In this document: positions 24,902 through 33,642 of the stretch, piece by piece
How the letters are laid out: every line of letters begins with the position of its first letter
Numbering within the stretch: position 1 is the first letter of the stretch
Assembly (NCBI RefSeq): GCF_020829595.1
Contig: NZ_JAIVFW010000062.1
Coordinates: 1 to 42,244 of the forward strand
Length of the DNA stretch: 42,244 nucleotides
Source of the DNA: Nostoc sp. CHAB 5844
Lineage (GTDB): Bacteria > Cyanobacteriota > Cyanobacteriia > Cyanobacteriales > Nostocaceae
Direction: 5' to 3'
Made by a program: the position numbers and the translations under genes
Notes under the pieces: generated by a model
Databases searched by the model: none
Seen by the model: the letters and a program-made list of their open reading frames with translations, nothing else
Told to the model about the DNA's origin: nothing

Positions 24902-26194
24902 TTATTCTCCACTTTGCAGTCGCTTTTGCCATTCCGCATCTATTTGGGCAGAATTCTCGATTTCTTGGTCTAGTAGATCTGTTTCGGTGGAATAAACTAA
25001 ATCTTTGTTTTCAATCATATTTTCTGCGGCAAACTGTCGGGCATAGTCAATTTTTTCCTGTAAATTTGCATCTGGATTGGTTAATATTCTGGCGCGAGAC
25101 AAGCGATCGCGGTTACGTGCCACAATTTTTTTATTACGCCACTGAATCCAAAAATAACGTACTAGCGGTACACCTAAGAATCCAATGCCGTAAGCCAACA
25201 GTAGCCAATAAATTCCTTGAACAAAAGCGACTAGTCCACCCAACTGTGCAGCAACAGTACCATCTCTTAATAAATTTCCCAGTATTAAAGCCCCAACAAA
25301 ATTCAGAACTCCTAAGCCAGCACTCAACATAATTTGTCCAGAACCAGCCCGACTGAAACGCCAAGGCAGTTCCTCTAAGGAAGCTGGCACTGACTGACGA
25401 CCTTTTTTAGTCGCTCTGACCTGCAATTCTGGGAAATAATAAACGATTTGTCCCTCAGAACTAACTTTTGGTTGCCCGTTGAATCGGATTAGTACAGGCA
25501 GCATATAATCTTCGTACTCTTGTTTATATCCTGGGCCAAGGTCATCTAAATAAGGAGCAATTTGTTCTGCTACCACTGCACCACGCTGATGGCGAATTAC
25601 AGTCGCAATTTCTTGCCAACGGCGTTCTTCTAACCTGGCATTAGGATTACCATCCCCAAACAAAAATGAAAAGACAGCCTCGAAGAAATTCAACTCGCTG
25701 GTTTGACGGCTGTTGTGTCGCCTTTGTTGGTAGGAAGTATCGTAGTAGTTGGGACTAAAATACCAAAATAAATCTGGGAAATAAAAGAAGCCACCTCTAT
25801 AATTACTACCTCTATTGTCGTTATCGCGATCAGAATTAGCAGCAGTAATAATAATGACGATGCTAATAGTAATTAAGGCGATCGAAACAATTAAAAAAAT
25901 CCCAAAAGAAATGCGAATTAAGTAGAAAATAACTCCCCAAACCTTTTGCCACCATTCTTGCAAACGTAACTGCAAATATTTATTACGTAAAATTGCTCTA
26001 AAGTTCTGCGGAAATAGGTAAACAATGTCACCAGATTCTGCTACTTGTAAATGTCCACCAGCATCAGCCGCCAAAGCGAGTAAGCCTTGCCCAGCCTCTG
26101 CAATATTTAATCCTGCCTGGGTTGCTACATCACCAATGGTAACTCGATAACCCAGTTGTTCCACAGCGTGCATGATAGTGGGATTGGGAGCCAT
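24902..26194 (-). CDS. membrane protein resembling an uncharacterised cyanobacterial/chloroplast family
   Basis: 430 residues. The N-terminal ~60 (TIMHAVEQLGYRVTIGDVAT) look like a winged-helix-type segment, repeated in weaker form near residues 195-260 (IATVIRHQRGAVVAEQIAPY). Two hydrophobic blocks follow each copy (about 85-113 and 285-350). A charged tail (NKKIVARNRDRLSRARI, ENMIENKDLVYSTETDLLD) ends the protein. GGAGG sits just before the ATG, giving a strong start. From memory it resembles the chloroplast protein At5g03900 and its cyanobacterial relatives, of unknown function. The resemblance should be checked. It converges with the SpoIID gene. Confidence 0.7.
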   Translation of the reverse strand: MAPNPTIMHAVEQLGYRVTIGDVATQAGLNIAEAGQGLLALAADAGGHLQVAESGDIVYLFPQNFRAILRNKYLQLRLQEWWQKVWGVIFYLIRISFGIFLIVSIALITISIVIIITAANSDRDNDNRGSNYRGGFFYFPDLFWYFSPNYYDTSYQQRRHNSRQTSELNFFEAVFSFLFGDGNPNARLEERRWQEIATVIRHQRGAVVAEQIAPYLDDLGPGYKQEYEDYMLPVLIRFNGQPKVSSEGQIVYYFPELQVRATKKGRQSVPASLEELPWRFSRAGSGQIMLSAGLGVLNFVGALILGNLLRDGTVAAQLGGLVAFVQGIYWLLLAYGIGFLGVPLVRYFWIQWRNKKIVARNRDRLSRARILTNPDANLQEKIDYARQFAAENMIENKDLVYSTETDLLDQEIENSAQIDAEWQKRLQSGE

Positions 26195-26408
26195 TGCTCT
26201 CCCCTCCTGTTTAAATTGCTCTATCTTTCTCTAGTATAAAGTTTTATTTTCGGTGGCTTGGGAGGGTGTTGATTAATTCCAAATTGAGAAACAAAATCAG
26301 CAACAAGAATGATTAATTTTTCATTCTAAAAGATATTAATTGCCATTGTCTACGTGTTAGAATTATTTGCCTTGGCTTGGTTAACCAGCAAATTTTCTGT
26401 CCTTAAAT

Positions 26409-26888
26409 ATGGTTCAGTATACTCTCGCCCAAAGCCCAGAAATCATCCTTAATGTTCCTGGCAAAGATTCAGCTAAAGCCCGTGATAAAGCAATGGATCA
26501 GTTGATGGAACTGATGGATGCGGGTAAACTCCCTACAGAATTAGAAGAAGGATTTGGCCCTCAACAATTAATTGAAGTAAAGGAATCAACTATTGATACT
26601 GCGAACGGTGAGGATGCTATTACTCAAGCAGTCCAAGTGTTAAGTAACTTAGCGACACTGAAGTTGAAAGTGCAAGAATCACGCACTGAAGCATTAGAAA
26701 TTCGCAAAGCTGTTGATGTTCTGTTTTCTGATAACTCAGTCACAGAAGAGGAAATTACTCGTCTCAAGGAAGGTTTTAAGGTTCTCAAAAATTTTGCCCA
26801 AGCAAATCTGCGTTACCAAGAAGCACGAATTAAAGCAGAACAGGCTCGGCAAGTTTTAGATCAAGCTTTAAAATCACCTGAAAAGTAA
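26409..26888 (+). CDS. coiled-coil hypothetical protein
   Basis: 159 residues, soluble and acidic. After MVQYTLAQSPEIILNVPGKD the protein is mostly long amphipathic helices, for example ATLKLKVQESRTEALEIRKA and QANLRYQEARIKAEQARQ, with an EF-hand-like but incomplete acidic stretch FSDNSVTEEEI (positions ~110-120). No membrane segment. I do not recognise a named family. It diverges from the 24902-26194 gene and is closed by its own hairpin. Confidence 0.65.
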   Translation: MVQYTLAQSPEIILNVPGKDSAKARDKAMDQLMELMDAGKLPTELEEGFGPQQLIEVKESTIDTANGEDAITQAVQVLSNLATLKLKVQESRTEALEIRKAVDVLFSDNSVTEEEITRLKEGFKVLKNFAQANLRYQEARIKAEQARQVLDQALKSPEK

Positions 26889-26891
26889 ACA

Positions 26892-26925
26892 TTCAGAAGT
26901 CAGATTTCAAAGTCTGGCTTCTGAA
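26892..26925 (+). terminator. hairpin after the coiled-coil gene
   Basis: TTCAGAAGTCAGA (26892-26904) pairs with TCTGGCTTCTGAA (26913-26925) with one wobble around an 8-base loop, three bases after the stop codon. No T-run follows, and the arms are made of the TCAGAAG heptad units seen elsewhere. Confidence 0.5.
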
Positions 26926-27010
26926 ACATTATCTAGTACTTTTCTTAATTTAATACTTCATACTAGCCTGCGGCAAGCCGCTCCGTGTCTAAAGACTTGA
27001 GCCTTTTTTA

Positions 27011-29221
27011 CTAGCGCCTTTTGAGTCCTCTGAACACAGAGGTAGCTTGCTCGTCGTTATTTACTGTTTCAACTTCAACTATTTCAGCACTAATGCTCTT
27101 TTTGTAGTATTGCTGATAGTAGTTATGCGAAACAGGTGTGGCATCTTTGGATTTGTTGGCAATCATACCTAACAGGGGTGTACCAGATATCTGAATTTCT
27201 TCTAGTACTTGCTGTAAGGCAGTACGTTTTAAATGACCTAAGCCAGCTACCAAAACAATACCATTGGTGTTAGATGCTAACAGGTAAGCATCTGCAAACC
27301 CTAGTAGTGGTGGCGTGTCATAAATCACTAAGTCAAAACTGCTTTGCAGTTCGTTCATTAAATCCTGCATTTTCTTAGAAGCCAGTAACCGCACCGAGTC
27401 TGGAGGTGTTGGCCCCGCAGTCATGACAAACAGGTTTTCTTCAATAGGCGATCGCTCAATTACATTTTCCCAATCTAAATCTTGGGCAATCACATCAGTC
27501 AAGCCTTGAACGTTCAGGATGCCAAGACGCTGGTGTAAACTAGGACAACGTAGATTAGAATCTACCAATAACACCCTTTGTCCCATTGCTGCTGCTGCTT
27601 GCGCTAACTGTACAGCCACAGTAGACTTACCATCTCCCTGTCCTGCGGAACTAATTACCAAAGAGCGGATGGGATCGTCCGAACCCAACAGCATAATATT
27701 GGTGTAAAGAGAGCGGAAAATTTCAAAGAAGGAAGCACGATGGGTTTGTTGTAAGCCTCTAGATAAATTTGATTGCGGTGCGGCTTCTAATTCTTTTCTC
27801 AGAGGAACGATGCCCAATAATGGCAGCTTGGTATTGTTCTTGAGTTCTTTAACCGTGTAGAAGATGTTGCTTAATTTATCGACAATTAAAGCTGCTCCTA
27901 CACCCAACAGTAATCCTAAAACACCACCAATTGCTAAGTTCAGCTTGGCACTGTTAGAAATAGCACTAGGTTGATTGACTGTAGCTAATTTTGGATCAAG
28001 TAATCGCCAAGGTTGTTGTTTTTGGGCTTTCTCAATTTCTAACGCTTGTTGTTTAGCTGTAAATTGAGTCAGTCCACCGTTGGCAATTTCTAATTGTTGT
28101 TGAATATTAGTATAATTACGACTTAGAGTAGCTAAGTATCTTACGTCGTTATTCAGATTTTTGATTTTGTCATATAAAAACTGATCGCGTTCTGAAACAG
28201 TCCGAATTTGGCTTTGCAATTCTTTCTGCAAACGCATTTCCTCTCCAGCCAGCAAAGGCAGTAAATAAGCTTTCCTTTCTCTCAGCGTCACCATTGCTGG
28301 ATTTTCTTCACTATACACTGCTGACCTTTGAGCAATTTCGATATCTACTGCTTGAATTTGATCGAGTATTCTTTGATAACGCACATTTTCGCTTAGTAAA
28401 GAATTACCTGCTCGTTCACCAGAACTCCGGGCTAATTCTCTTTGCAAATCTTGATATCTTGCTACCAATTGTTCTAGTTGTAACCGATTCTCTATCCGCT
28501 GTTGGCGCAAACCAGCAAGTTGGTTTGCCAATTCTTGAGATCTCTGCGCTGGATCAATTAAGTTATTTTCTACTTGTAAATTTCGGAGTTGATTTTGCCA
28601 GTATTTTACCCGTGCTTCTATTGGCTTTCTCTGTTTATTAACGAACTCAATTGCTTGATCAACATCTAACTGACGTTCTTGTAAACTGTACGCTAAATAA
28701 GCTTCAGATAGTAGCTTAGAAACATCACTAACTAATTTTGAGTCTGGGTCAGTATATTGAACAGTTAAAATATTTGGCAATAACGATGTGATAATTAAGC
28801 CATTAGCCAGCGAATTATAAGTAATGTATGGGTATTTTGTCTTAAGTTGGTCAACAATCGGATCAAGAATTCGAGGACTACGTAAAACTTGAATTGTTGT
28901 ATCTACAGGACTTGTTCCCTTGCCAGATGAGGACGTAACAGTGGCCTCTTCATCAGTAATTGTCTGAGGCACACTAGCTATAACTTTAGTCTCACCAGTT
29001 ACCTGCTTGGTTAAAATCTCAAACGAACTCAGATATATTGGAGGATCTGTTTCTGCCTTTAACACCGCTGCTGTAGCTACTAAAGCAGTGATCCCAGAAA
29101 TTAACAATAATCGACGACGCAGAGTAGCAAAAATCTGACCGATATGTAATTCATCATCATCATTGTTGAACTGAGCAGATTTAGCTTGTGACAGGTAAAG
29201 GTGTTTGTCTGACTTCAACAT
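27011..29221 (-). CDS. Wzc-like polysaccharide co-polymerase and bacterial tyrosine kinase
   Basis: 736 residues in the PCP-2a/BY-kinase layout: first membrane helix (~38-54), periplasmic region with long coiled coils (~180-400), second helix (~426-447), cytoplasmic P-loop kinase. Motifs are SSAGQGDGKST (524-534, Walker A), LLVDSNLRCP (551-560, Walker A') and LVIYDTPP (631-638, Walker B). The C-terminus carries NYYQQYYKK (700-708), a four-tyrosine cluster of the kind autophosphorylated to control polymer export. It is the full-featured partner of the paralog at 21282-23474. About 260 bases upstream are gene-free and must hold its promoter. Confidence 0.9.
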   Translation of the reverse strand: MLKSDKHLYLSQAKSAQFNNDDDELHIGQIFATLRRRLLLISGITALVATAAVLKAETDPPIYLSSFEILTKQVTGETKVIASVPQTITDEEATVTSSSGKGTSPVDTTIQVLRSPRILDPIVDQLKTKYPYITYNSLANGLIITSLLPNILTVQYTDPDSKLVSDVSKLLSEAYLAYSLQERQLDVDQAIEFVNKQRKPIEARVKYWQNQLRNLQVENNLIDPAQRSQELANQLAGLRQQRIENRLQLEQLVARYQDLQRELARSSGERAGNSLLSENVRYQRILDQIQAVDIEIAQRSAVYSEENPAMVTLRERKAYLLPLLAGEEMRLQKELQSQIRTVSERDQFLYDKIKNLNNDVRYLATLSRNYTNIQQQLEIANGGLTQFTAKQQALEIEKAQKQQPWRLLDPKLATVNQPSAISNSAKLNLAIGGVLGLLLGVGAALIVDKLSNIFYTVKELKNNTKLPLLGIVPLRKELEAAPQSNLSRGLQQTHRASFFEIFRSLYTNIMLLGSDDPIRSLVISSAGQGDGKSTVAVQLAQAAAAMGQRVLLVDSNLRCPSLHQRLGILNVQGLTDVIAQDLDWENVIERSPIEENLFVMTAGPTPPDSVRLLASKKMQDLMNELQSSFDLVIYDTPPLLGFADAYLLASNTNGIVLVAGLGHLKRTALQQVLEEIQISGTPLLGMIANKSKDATPVSHNYYQQYYKKSISAEIVEVETVNNDEQATSVFRGLKRR

Positions 29222-29629
29222 AATGTGTGTTAATTAAACGACAGGGGTTTGATGCAGAAAAGTTGCTATTTAAATTTAGGTATAGATGCTGAGAATGCTT
29301 GTAAGTTACCTTGTCTGTTGCTATGCCCTGGCAAATTCTTGGATTGACTAACTAACCAATACGTTAGACAATTTTAAGTACGCAGGTATTGTTGAGAACT
29401 TCGTTCTTATACTCATCATTCTGGTTACAGTTTTACAAATAGAGTTTAGTAAAGGGTAACGCAATACAAATACAGTAACATTGCGTAGGACAATTTTGTT
29501 AGTTTCCTGGAATATTCCTTTTGAACTACACGAAATTTTTAACTTCCCACTCTGTAGAAGTTATGGCAAAGTGCTAAGTCACCGAAGTTTGTCCGCAGGG
29601 AGAACTTTTTTGCAACTTCTTGCTGAGGA
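29222..29629. other. spacer upstream of the BY-kinase gene
   Basis: No gene recognised. A plus-strand open frame at 29481-29891 runs straight through a perfect 19-bp hairpin and dispersed repeat sequence, so I treat it as non-coding. Confidence 0.5.
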
Positions 29630-29672
29630 GCCACTTGCTACAACTTTGGTTCCCAAAGTTGTAGCAAGTGGC
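29630..29672. repeat. perfect 19-bp hairpin
   Basis: GCCACTTGCTACAACTTTG (29630-29648) and its exact complement (29654-29672) flank the 5-base loop GTTCC. The outer ten bases GCCACTTGCT are identical to those of the 17-bp hairpin at 10213-10255, so both are variants of one palindromic element. Confidence 0.85.
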
Positions 29673-29701
29673 GTTGCTGAGTATAAATCCAGTTTCTTCA
29701 A
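29658..29701. repeat. dispersed repeat, copy 1 (second copy at 36372)
   Basis: GTTGTAGCAAGTGGCGTTGC followed by TGAGTATAAATCCAGTTTC matches 36372-36415 (GTTGTAGCAACTGGCGTTGC, TGAGTCTAAACCCAGTTTT) with about five differences over 44 bases. A third, partial inverted copy lies near 10127-10143. Confidence 0.75.
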
Positions 29702-29935
29702 GGCTGTGAGTGATCAATACTTTCCTAAACTATGCTTCGACGACTATACTTCTTGGGTGATCACAAGTGAATTACGCTCCAACTTGATATTGAGCGTATT
29801 AAAACCTAACCTAACGACTATCTTAATGACTTATGCAGCAGATACGAAAAATCAAAGGTTTAAACAAGGCGTGTCAGGGAGAGACGTGTAAATGAGCAAA
29901 ACCGTGATACACCTACACCCTCACTTTCTTAAACC

Positions 29936-29971
29936 CAATCACAACAACTAACCTTTGTGCTTAAGTCCTGT
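29936..29971. repeat. dispersed repeat copy ending in TTAAGTCCTG
   Basis: Partner of 10476-10512. AACCCAATCACAACAACTAA is followed by CCTTTGTGCTTAAGTCCTG, and a run of ACACCTACACCC-like sequence lies just upstream in both copies. Confidence 0.6.
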
Positions 29972-30032
29972 ATCTTTCTCTCTCACTAGATTTTTGTAGA
30001 GGCATTTCATGAGAGAAGTCAGGTTATGAATA

Positions 30033-30060
30033 TTAAAAAAAGGCTGAAATTTAGCCTTTC
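30033..30060 (-). terminator. rho-independent terminator of tRNA-Gln
   Basis: On the minus strand AAAGGCT pairs with AGCCTTT (arms at 30053-30059 and 30039-30045) around a 7-base loop, and a T-run follows. It lies just 3' of the tRNA. Confidence 0.85.
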
Positions 30061-30066
30061 TTACTA

Positions 30067-30138
30067 CTGGGGCGCTAGGATTCGAACCTAGGGATGGCGG
30101 GACCAAAACCCGCTGCCTTACCACTTGGCTACGCCCCA
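30067..30138 (-). tRNA. tRNA-Gln (anticodon UUG)
   Basis: The reverse strand folds as a complete 72-base cloverleaf: acceptor TGGGGCG / CGCCCCA, D-arm AGCCAAGTGGTAAGGC, anticodon stem GCGGG-TTTTGGT-CCCGC with anticodon TTG, T-arm CTAGGTTCGAATCCTAG, and discriminator G. CCA is not encoded. In cyanobacteria this tRNA is first charged with glutamate and then amidated by GatCAB. A terminator follows directly. Confidence 0.96.
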
Positions 30139-30298
30139 TCGTTTCACCTCTGTTAATATAGCAGTTTTTGGTGGGGTAATGTCAAGTACTTTGATAGTAA
30201 ATTTAGGACAGACATTAAGATGCTAATGACTAGATATAGCAGCATATGGTTCATTGCTATGAATAGACCTCTTGCATAAATATTTTTTTGTCTCACGC

Positions 30299-30362
30299 AA
30301 AGGCGAGGCAGTGCGTTGGGCGGGTTTCCCGACAGTCACGCAACTGCCGTTGCAAAGTCGCA
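30299..30362. repeat. GC-rich dispersed repeat fragment
   Basis: CGTTGGGCGGGTTTCCCGAC at 30314-30333 matches 36333-36352 in 18 of 20 bases, and its inner part GCGGGTTTCCCGACAG (30320-30335) recurs inverted at 10335-10351. The small open frames across it on both strands are repeat translations. Confidence 0.7.
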
Positions 30363-30424
30363 AAGAAAAGTTCGCAAATAAGGACTTTTGCAAGAAGTCT
30401 ATTGATTCTGACAATTGTTGGCAC

Positions 30425-31828
30425 TTACTTAACACGGTCTTCTGGAGGAAAACTGTACCAGCTATACCAGTGACGCACTGCTAACCACACTGCTGAAAGT
30501 AAACTGGCTCCGCTCAAAGTTAGACCACTAAACGGAACTAATAATCCAAATACGGGTAGCACTGCCCCAGCAATAGAGCAGATAATCACAGCAATAGAAG
30601 CGCTGCGGTTTGAGCCTAATCCCCAACTTAAGGTGAGAAAGACGAGGGATATCATTGTCCAGGCTAACTCAGCATTCATGAAGCGAGCTAGGTAGGTTAA
30701 AGTCAAAATACAAGCAAAGAAAATACCAGATGCGATCGCCACATTTTGCAAACTCATTGGCACTGACAAATACAACAGCAATATCCACCACAGAAATAAT
30801 GCTGATGCCAATAATAACAACCGAGGTAGAATCCCCGTGTTACGGATAGGTGAGGTGTTGGTAAAAACTCCAAAAGGATTTTTAACAGCAACATTGTCGT
30901 TAAATATCCAACTATACTGAGTGCTGCGGCGATCAACTTTAATTTCGTTTGGTACAATGCCACTAGCAAAATCAACAGAAGCAAAGTTAGCTGTTGCTGT
31001 GAGGCGGAAATTGCTAAGTATCTGTCCTGCAGCATTGTAAACCCAGCGCGGCCCTGCTTGAGCTTGATAGGTAACACGAAAGTTAGCTTCTTCTCCTGGT
31101 TGCAAACTGAAGGGAAATCCATAGTCTCCAGGATTGCGAGGTTCGAGTCGTGTGCCAGAACGTTCTACTTTATAGTTAGCCAGCAGTGAGTAGCCATCGG
31201 GTGGGGGTGCTTCAAAGAAAAAACTTTGAATATCCTTGAGTCGATTGACAACTTTGTAATCTGCGCTGTAATCTATGCGATAAATGGCACTACGACCTTG
31301 AACATCGGTGTTTTGCTCAAGTTTGACCTGAATCTGTGAGCCTGCTAAGGAGAGGAAACGGTTAACTTCGCGTGTATCGTTGACTTTGACTATTTTGCCG
31401 TTAACTTGGTTGCTATAAGTGAATGGCTCTTGAATGACATAGCGAACTTGAGGTGCTATTTGCTCTAATTTGTCACCAGCTACAGTTTGTGCAAGTTGCA
31501 CAACCTTTGCCTGTTCCCAGTGATGATAGCGATTGCCTAAAGTTGAAAAAAGAAAAAATCCGACTACCAACAGAACTAATACCAAGGTCAGATGCTGTAA
31601 TCCCCGTAAAATTTGGGAGTAACGCAAAACCCATTCACCAAGAAAAATCACGTTTTCTTGCTGATGGCGACGCAAGGCAAAACTCATAAGTGCGATCGCT
31701 ATGCCCAAAGCTAAAACCAAAAATACTAATACAATTGAGGCTTTGAGTAGTTGGCTCCCAAACTGGATAAGTTCTGTTGGATGTGTCAGATCAGGTAATC
31801 CAGGAATACCCTGATTAAAAGAAGACAT
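30425..31828 (-). CDS. multi-pass membrane protein with a large external domain, unknown function
   Basis: About 467 residues from the ATG at 31828. The open frame reaches a GTG at 31900, but that extension looks non-conserved. Two hydrophobic segments near the N-terminus enclose a short loop, followed by an extracytoplasmic domain of about 230 residues rich in beta-strand-like sequence (VNRFLSLAGSQIQVKLEQN, FSLQPGEEANFRVTYQAQAG), then five to six closely packed membrane helices. The architecture recalls CreD-type inner-membrane proteins, but no diagnostic motif is visible, so I leave it unnamed. It begins just after repeat-rich DNA and stands alone. Confidence 0.7.
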   Translation of the reverse strand: MSSFNQGIPGLPDLTHPTELIQFGSQLLKASIVLVFLVLALGIAIALMSFALRRHQQENVIFLGEWVLRYSQILRGLQHLTLVLVLLVVGFFLFSTLGNRYHHWEQAKVVQLAQTVAGDKLEQIAPQVRYVIQEPFTYSNQVNGKIVKVNDTREVNRFLSLAGSQIQVKLEQNTDVQGRSAIYRIDYSADYKVVNRLKDIQSFFFEAPPPDGYSLLANYKVERSGTRLEPRNPGDYGFPFSLQPGEEANFRVTYQAQAGPRWVYNAAGQILSNFRLTATANFASVDFASGIVPNEIKVDRRSTQYSWIFNDNVAVKNPFGVFTNTSPIRNTGILPRLLLLASALFLWWILLLYLSVPMSLQNVAIASGIFFACILTLTYLARFMNAELAWTMISLVFLTLSWGLGSNRSASIAVIICSIAGAVLPVFGLLVPFSGLTLSGASLLSAVWLAVRHWYSWYSFPPEDRVK

Positions 31829-32062
31829 TGATAGTTTTTTTACAGAATTTGAAAATTCAGACTGATGAAATCTCGTAAAAGTTTCGCTAATAAGGTTCAC
31901 GTAGTTTACTTATTTACAGAGTAATTTCATCACTATACTGACGAGTACAGCATTGCGTAAATACAGATACCCTTTGAAACAGGCAAAAAGCTGATTAAAC
32001 AAGCACTCTTTCTTTTGACGTTTGATGTCTGACTTTTTGTACTAGTGATATTTCATTAATGC

Positions 32063-32455
32063 TTAGGGATTACCATCATTACTTGCTGTTTGACAAACAA
32101 TCTCCATCGAATTAGCTTCAGGGGTTCCAGGTTGAGGGGTAATTTCTTGCTTGGTTTGCTGCTCACTAATTAACTGTCCATCTGCGTTATAGATAGAAGA
32201 TTTTTCTGAAAATAACCGTCCTTCAGCACAAGAAGCATGAAAAGTAGTTTTTGATATGCCATTTCCCTGTTTTTGCAAGATAGTATAATCACTTCCTTGT
32301 ACAGAGCCTGCATCTAAAATAATGGGATTGCCATCATTATCAGATCCTATTTGTACGTGAAATGCTAAACGGTTATTAGTTGTTTGAGCAATAGCTGTAC
32401 TACCTGCTAACAATGTAATTGCTACTACAACGCTACCAAAGCTCTTTAAAAACAT
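32063..32455 (-). CDS. small exported protein, unknown function
   Basis: 130 residues from the ATG at 32455, where MFLKSFGSVVVAITLLAGST followed by AIAQTT is a textbook signal peptide with cleavage after AIAQ. The open frame extends to 32620, but the extra 55 residues would bury the signal, so the internal start is preferred. The mature part, about 105 residues, has FHVQIGSDNDGNPIILDAGS, two cysteines (in HASCAEG and IVCQTAS) that probably form a disulfide, and ends in NDGNP. It is probably periplasmic. I recognise no family. Confidence 0.7.
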   Translation of the reverse strand: MFLKSFGSVVVAITLLAGSTAIAQTTNNRLAFHVQIGSDNDGNPIILDAGSVQGSDYTILQKQGNGISKTTFHASCAEGRLFSEKSSIYNADGQLISEQQTKQEITPQPGTPEANSMEIVCQTASNDGNP

Positions 32456-32651
32456 ACGCTTTAAATTTGGCGAACTATATATTCTTTTGTATTCATATTT
32501 GCTTAATTTTTGGTGCGGTAAAATCACTGGAAAATTTGAGAATGCAAATCTAGTTTTCTGAAAAATTGCGTTGTTTTTCGCCACTAAATAGAGTTTTTTG
32601 TTACAACTAAAAATGAACAAAATTAAGTTTTTTTACGCAAGATTTGGCATA

Positions 32652-32684
32652 ATAAAAAAACCGTAGGGGAACTGCTACGGTTTT
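32652..32684 (-). terminator. strong terminator (minus strand)
   Basis: AAAACCGTAG (32657-32666) pairs with CTACGGTTTT (32675-32684) around an 8-base loop. On the minus strand a run of seven T follows. No recognised gene ends here, because ilvH has its own terminator 350 bases upstream. Confidence 0.85.
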
Positions 32685-33027
32685 CTATGTATATTACTGA
32701 ACTCTAACCTTATGTGAAAAGCTGATATCTTACAACTTCAGCTCTTTACCTAATCTCTAATCTCTAGGGAAACAGTTTAACTGCTATAAATACAATCGTC
32801 ATCACAGTCTTCACAGACTTAGCTTGGTGAAATCTTCATCAATGACTACCGTACATCTATATTGATTATGTGAATTTAATGTTCTTGTATGTAGGTTGTT
32901 TTAAGTAGTAATACTTAAAATTATAAATTTGAATATACTTTTTTAGCAGAAAAGTATATTGCATTGTTAAAATAAGCACTTTCTTATTTGGGATAAAAAT
33001 CAGTACGCAGCTATTGGATAACCATGA
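32685..33027 (-). other. gap between two minus-strand terminators, possible small RNA
   Basis: About 340 AT-rich bases without a convincing protein gene lie between the ilvH terminator and another strong terminator in the same direction. They contain the hairpins TTTTAAGTA-GTAA-TACTTAAAA (32899-32920) and AATATACTTTT / AAAAGTATATT (32932-32960). A second terminator with no gene suggests an untranslated transcript reading leftward and ending at 32657. This is an inference. Confidence 0.3.
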
Positions 33028-33052
33028 AAAAACCCCGCAAAGTCGTCGGGGT
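33026..33052 (-). terminator. rho-independent terminator of ilvH
   Basis: On the minus strand ACCCCG pairs with CGGGGT (33047-33052 and 33032-33037) around a 9-base loop, then six T. It lies about 70 bases past the ilvH stop. Confidence 0.85.
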
Positions 33053-33123
33053 AATATCTGCAACAATTTTGTAGTCATGCCACTGCATGAGATTCTAAGA
33101 ACACAGCAATGCGATCGCTTTTA

Positions 33124-33642
33124 CTAAACCTTTGCTTCCAAAGACTTGAGCAACTCAGTATTCACACCAGATTCACGAGTTAGGGCGATTTTGCCAGTTC
33201 GGGCTATTTCCCTGAGACCAAATTTTTGTAACATCTGCACAATCGCTACCATCTTTCCAGGGTCTCCTACCACTTCCAGAGTGAGGGAATCTTCTGCTAC
33301 ATCTACGACTCGCGCCCGGAAAATCTGAGCCAGTTCAATCACTTCTGAGCGGTTGCTGCTAGTAGCATTAACCTTCAAAAGCATTAACTCTCGCTCTACA
33401 CAGGGAGTTTCTGTAATATCTTGAACTTTAAGCACATTAACCAGCTTGTATAGTTGCTTAGTGATTTGTTCGATTATGCGATCGTCACCAGCGACAACCA
33501 TCGTAATGCGGGAAACTCCTCCCTGCTCAGCTTGGCCAACAGCAAGGCTTTCTATGTTATAGCCACGGCGGGCAAACAAACTAGAAATGCGGGAAAGAAC
33601 ACCCGCTTCATCTTCTACCAGAACAGAAAGGGTATGTTTCAT
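33124..33642 (-). CDS. ilvH: acetolactate synthase small (regulatory) subunit
   Basis: 172 residues from the ATG at 33642 ([20 protein letters not shown]); the open frame extends nine codons further, but the family start is here. An N-terminal ACT domain (to ~75, with [12 protein letters not shown] and [11 protein letters not shown]) and a C-terminal domain ([20 protein letters not shown]) give the full IlvH/IlvN architecture. It activates the catalytic subunit and carries valine feedback inhibition at the first step of branched-chain amino-acid synthesis. The catalytic ilvB is not adjacent, as is usual in cyanobacteria. Its terminator follows. Confidence 0.97.
   Translation of the reverse strand: MKHTLSVLVEDEAGVLSRISSLFARRGYNIESLAVGQAEQGGVSRITMVVAGDDRIIEQITKQLYKLVNVLKVQDITETPCVERELMLLKVNATSSNRSEVIELAQIFRARVVDVAEDSLTLEVVGDPGKMVAIVQMLQKFGLREIARTGKIALTRESGVNTELLKSLEAKV

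Noticed and set aside
29481-29891. 136-codon open frame on the plus strand
   Set aside because: It runs through a perfect 19-bp hairpin and a dispersed repeat shared with 36372. The translation has no domain-like character.
30067-30138. tRNA-Gln as integration site of a genomic island
   Set aside because: No integrase gene and no direct repeat of the tRNA 3' end was seen nearby; the surrounding repeats occur elsewhere without a tRNA.
30223-30484. Short frames on both strands after tRNA-Gln
   Set aside because: They are translations of the GC-rich dispersed repeat and of the 3' end of the neighbouring membrane-protein gene.
32866-33078. 70-codon minus-strand frame
   Set aside because: It crosses the ilvH terminator hairpin and is low-complexity (lysine, tyrosine, isoleucine).
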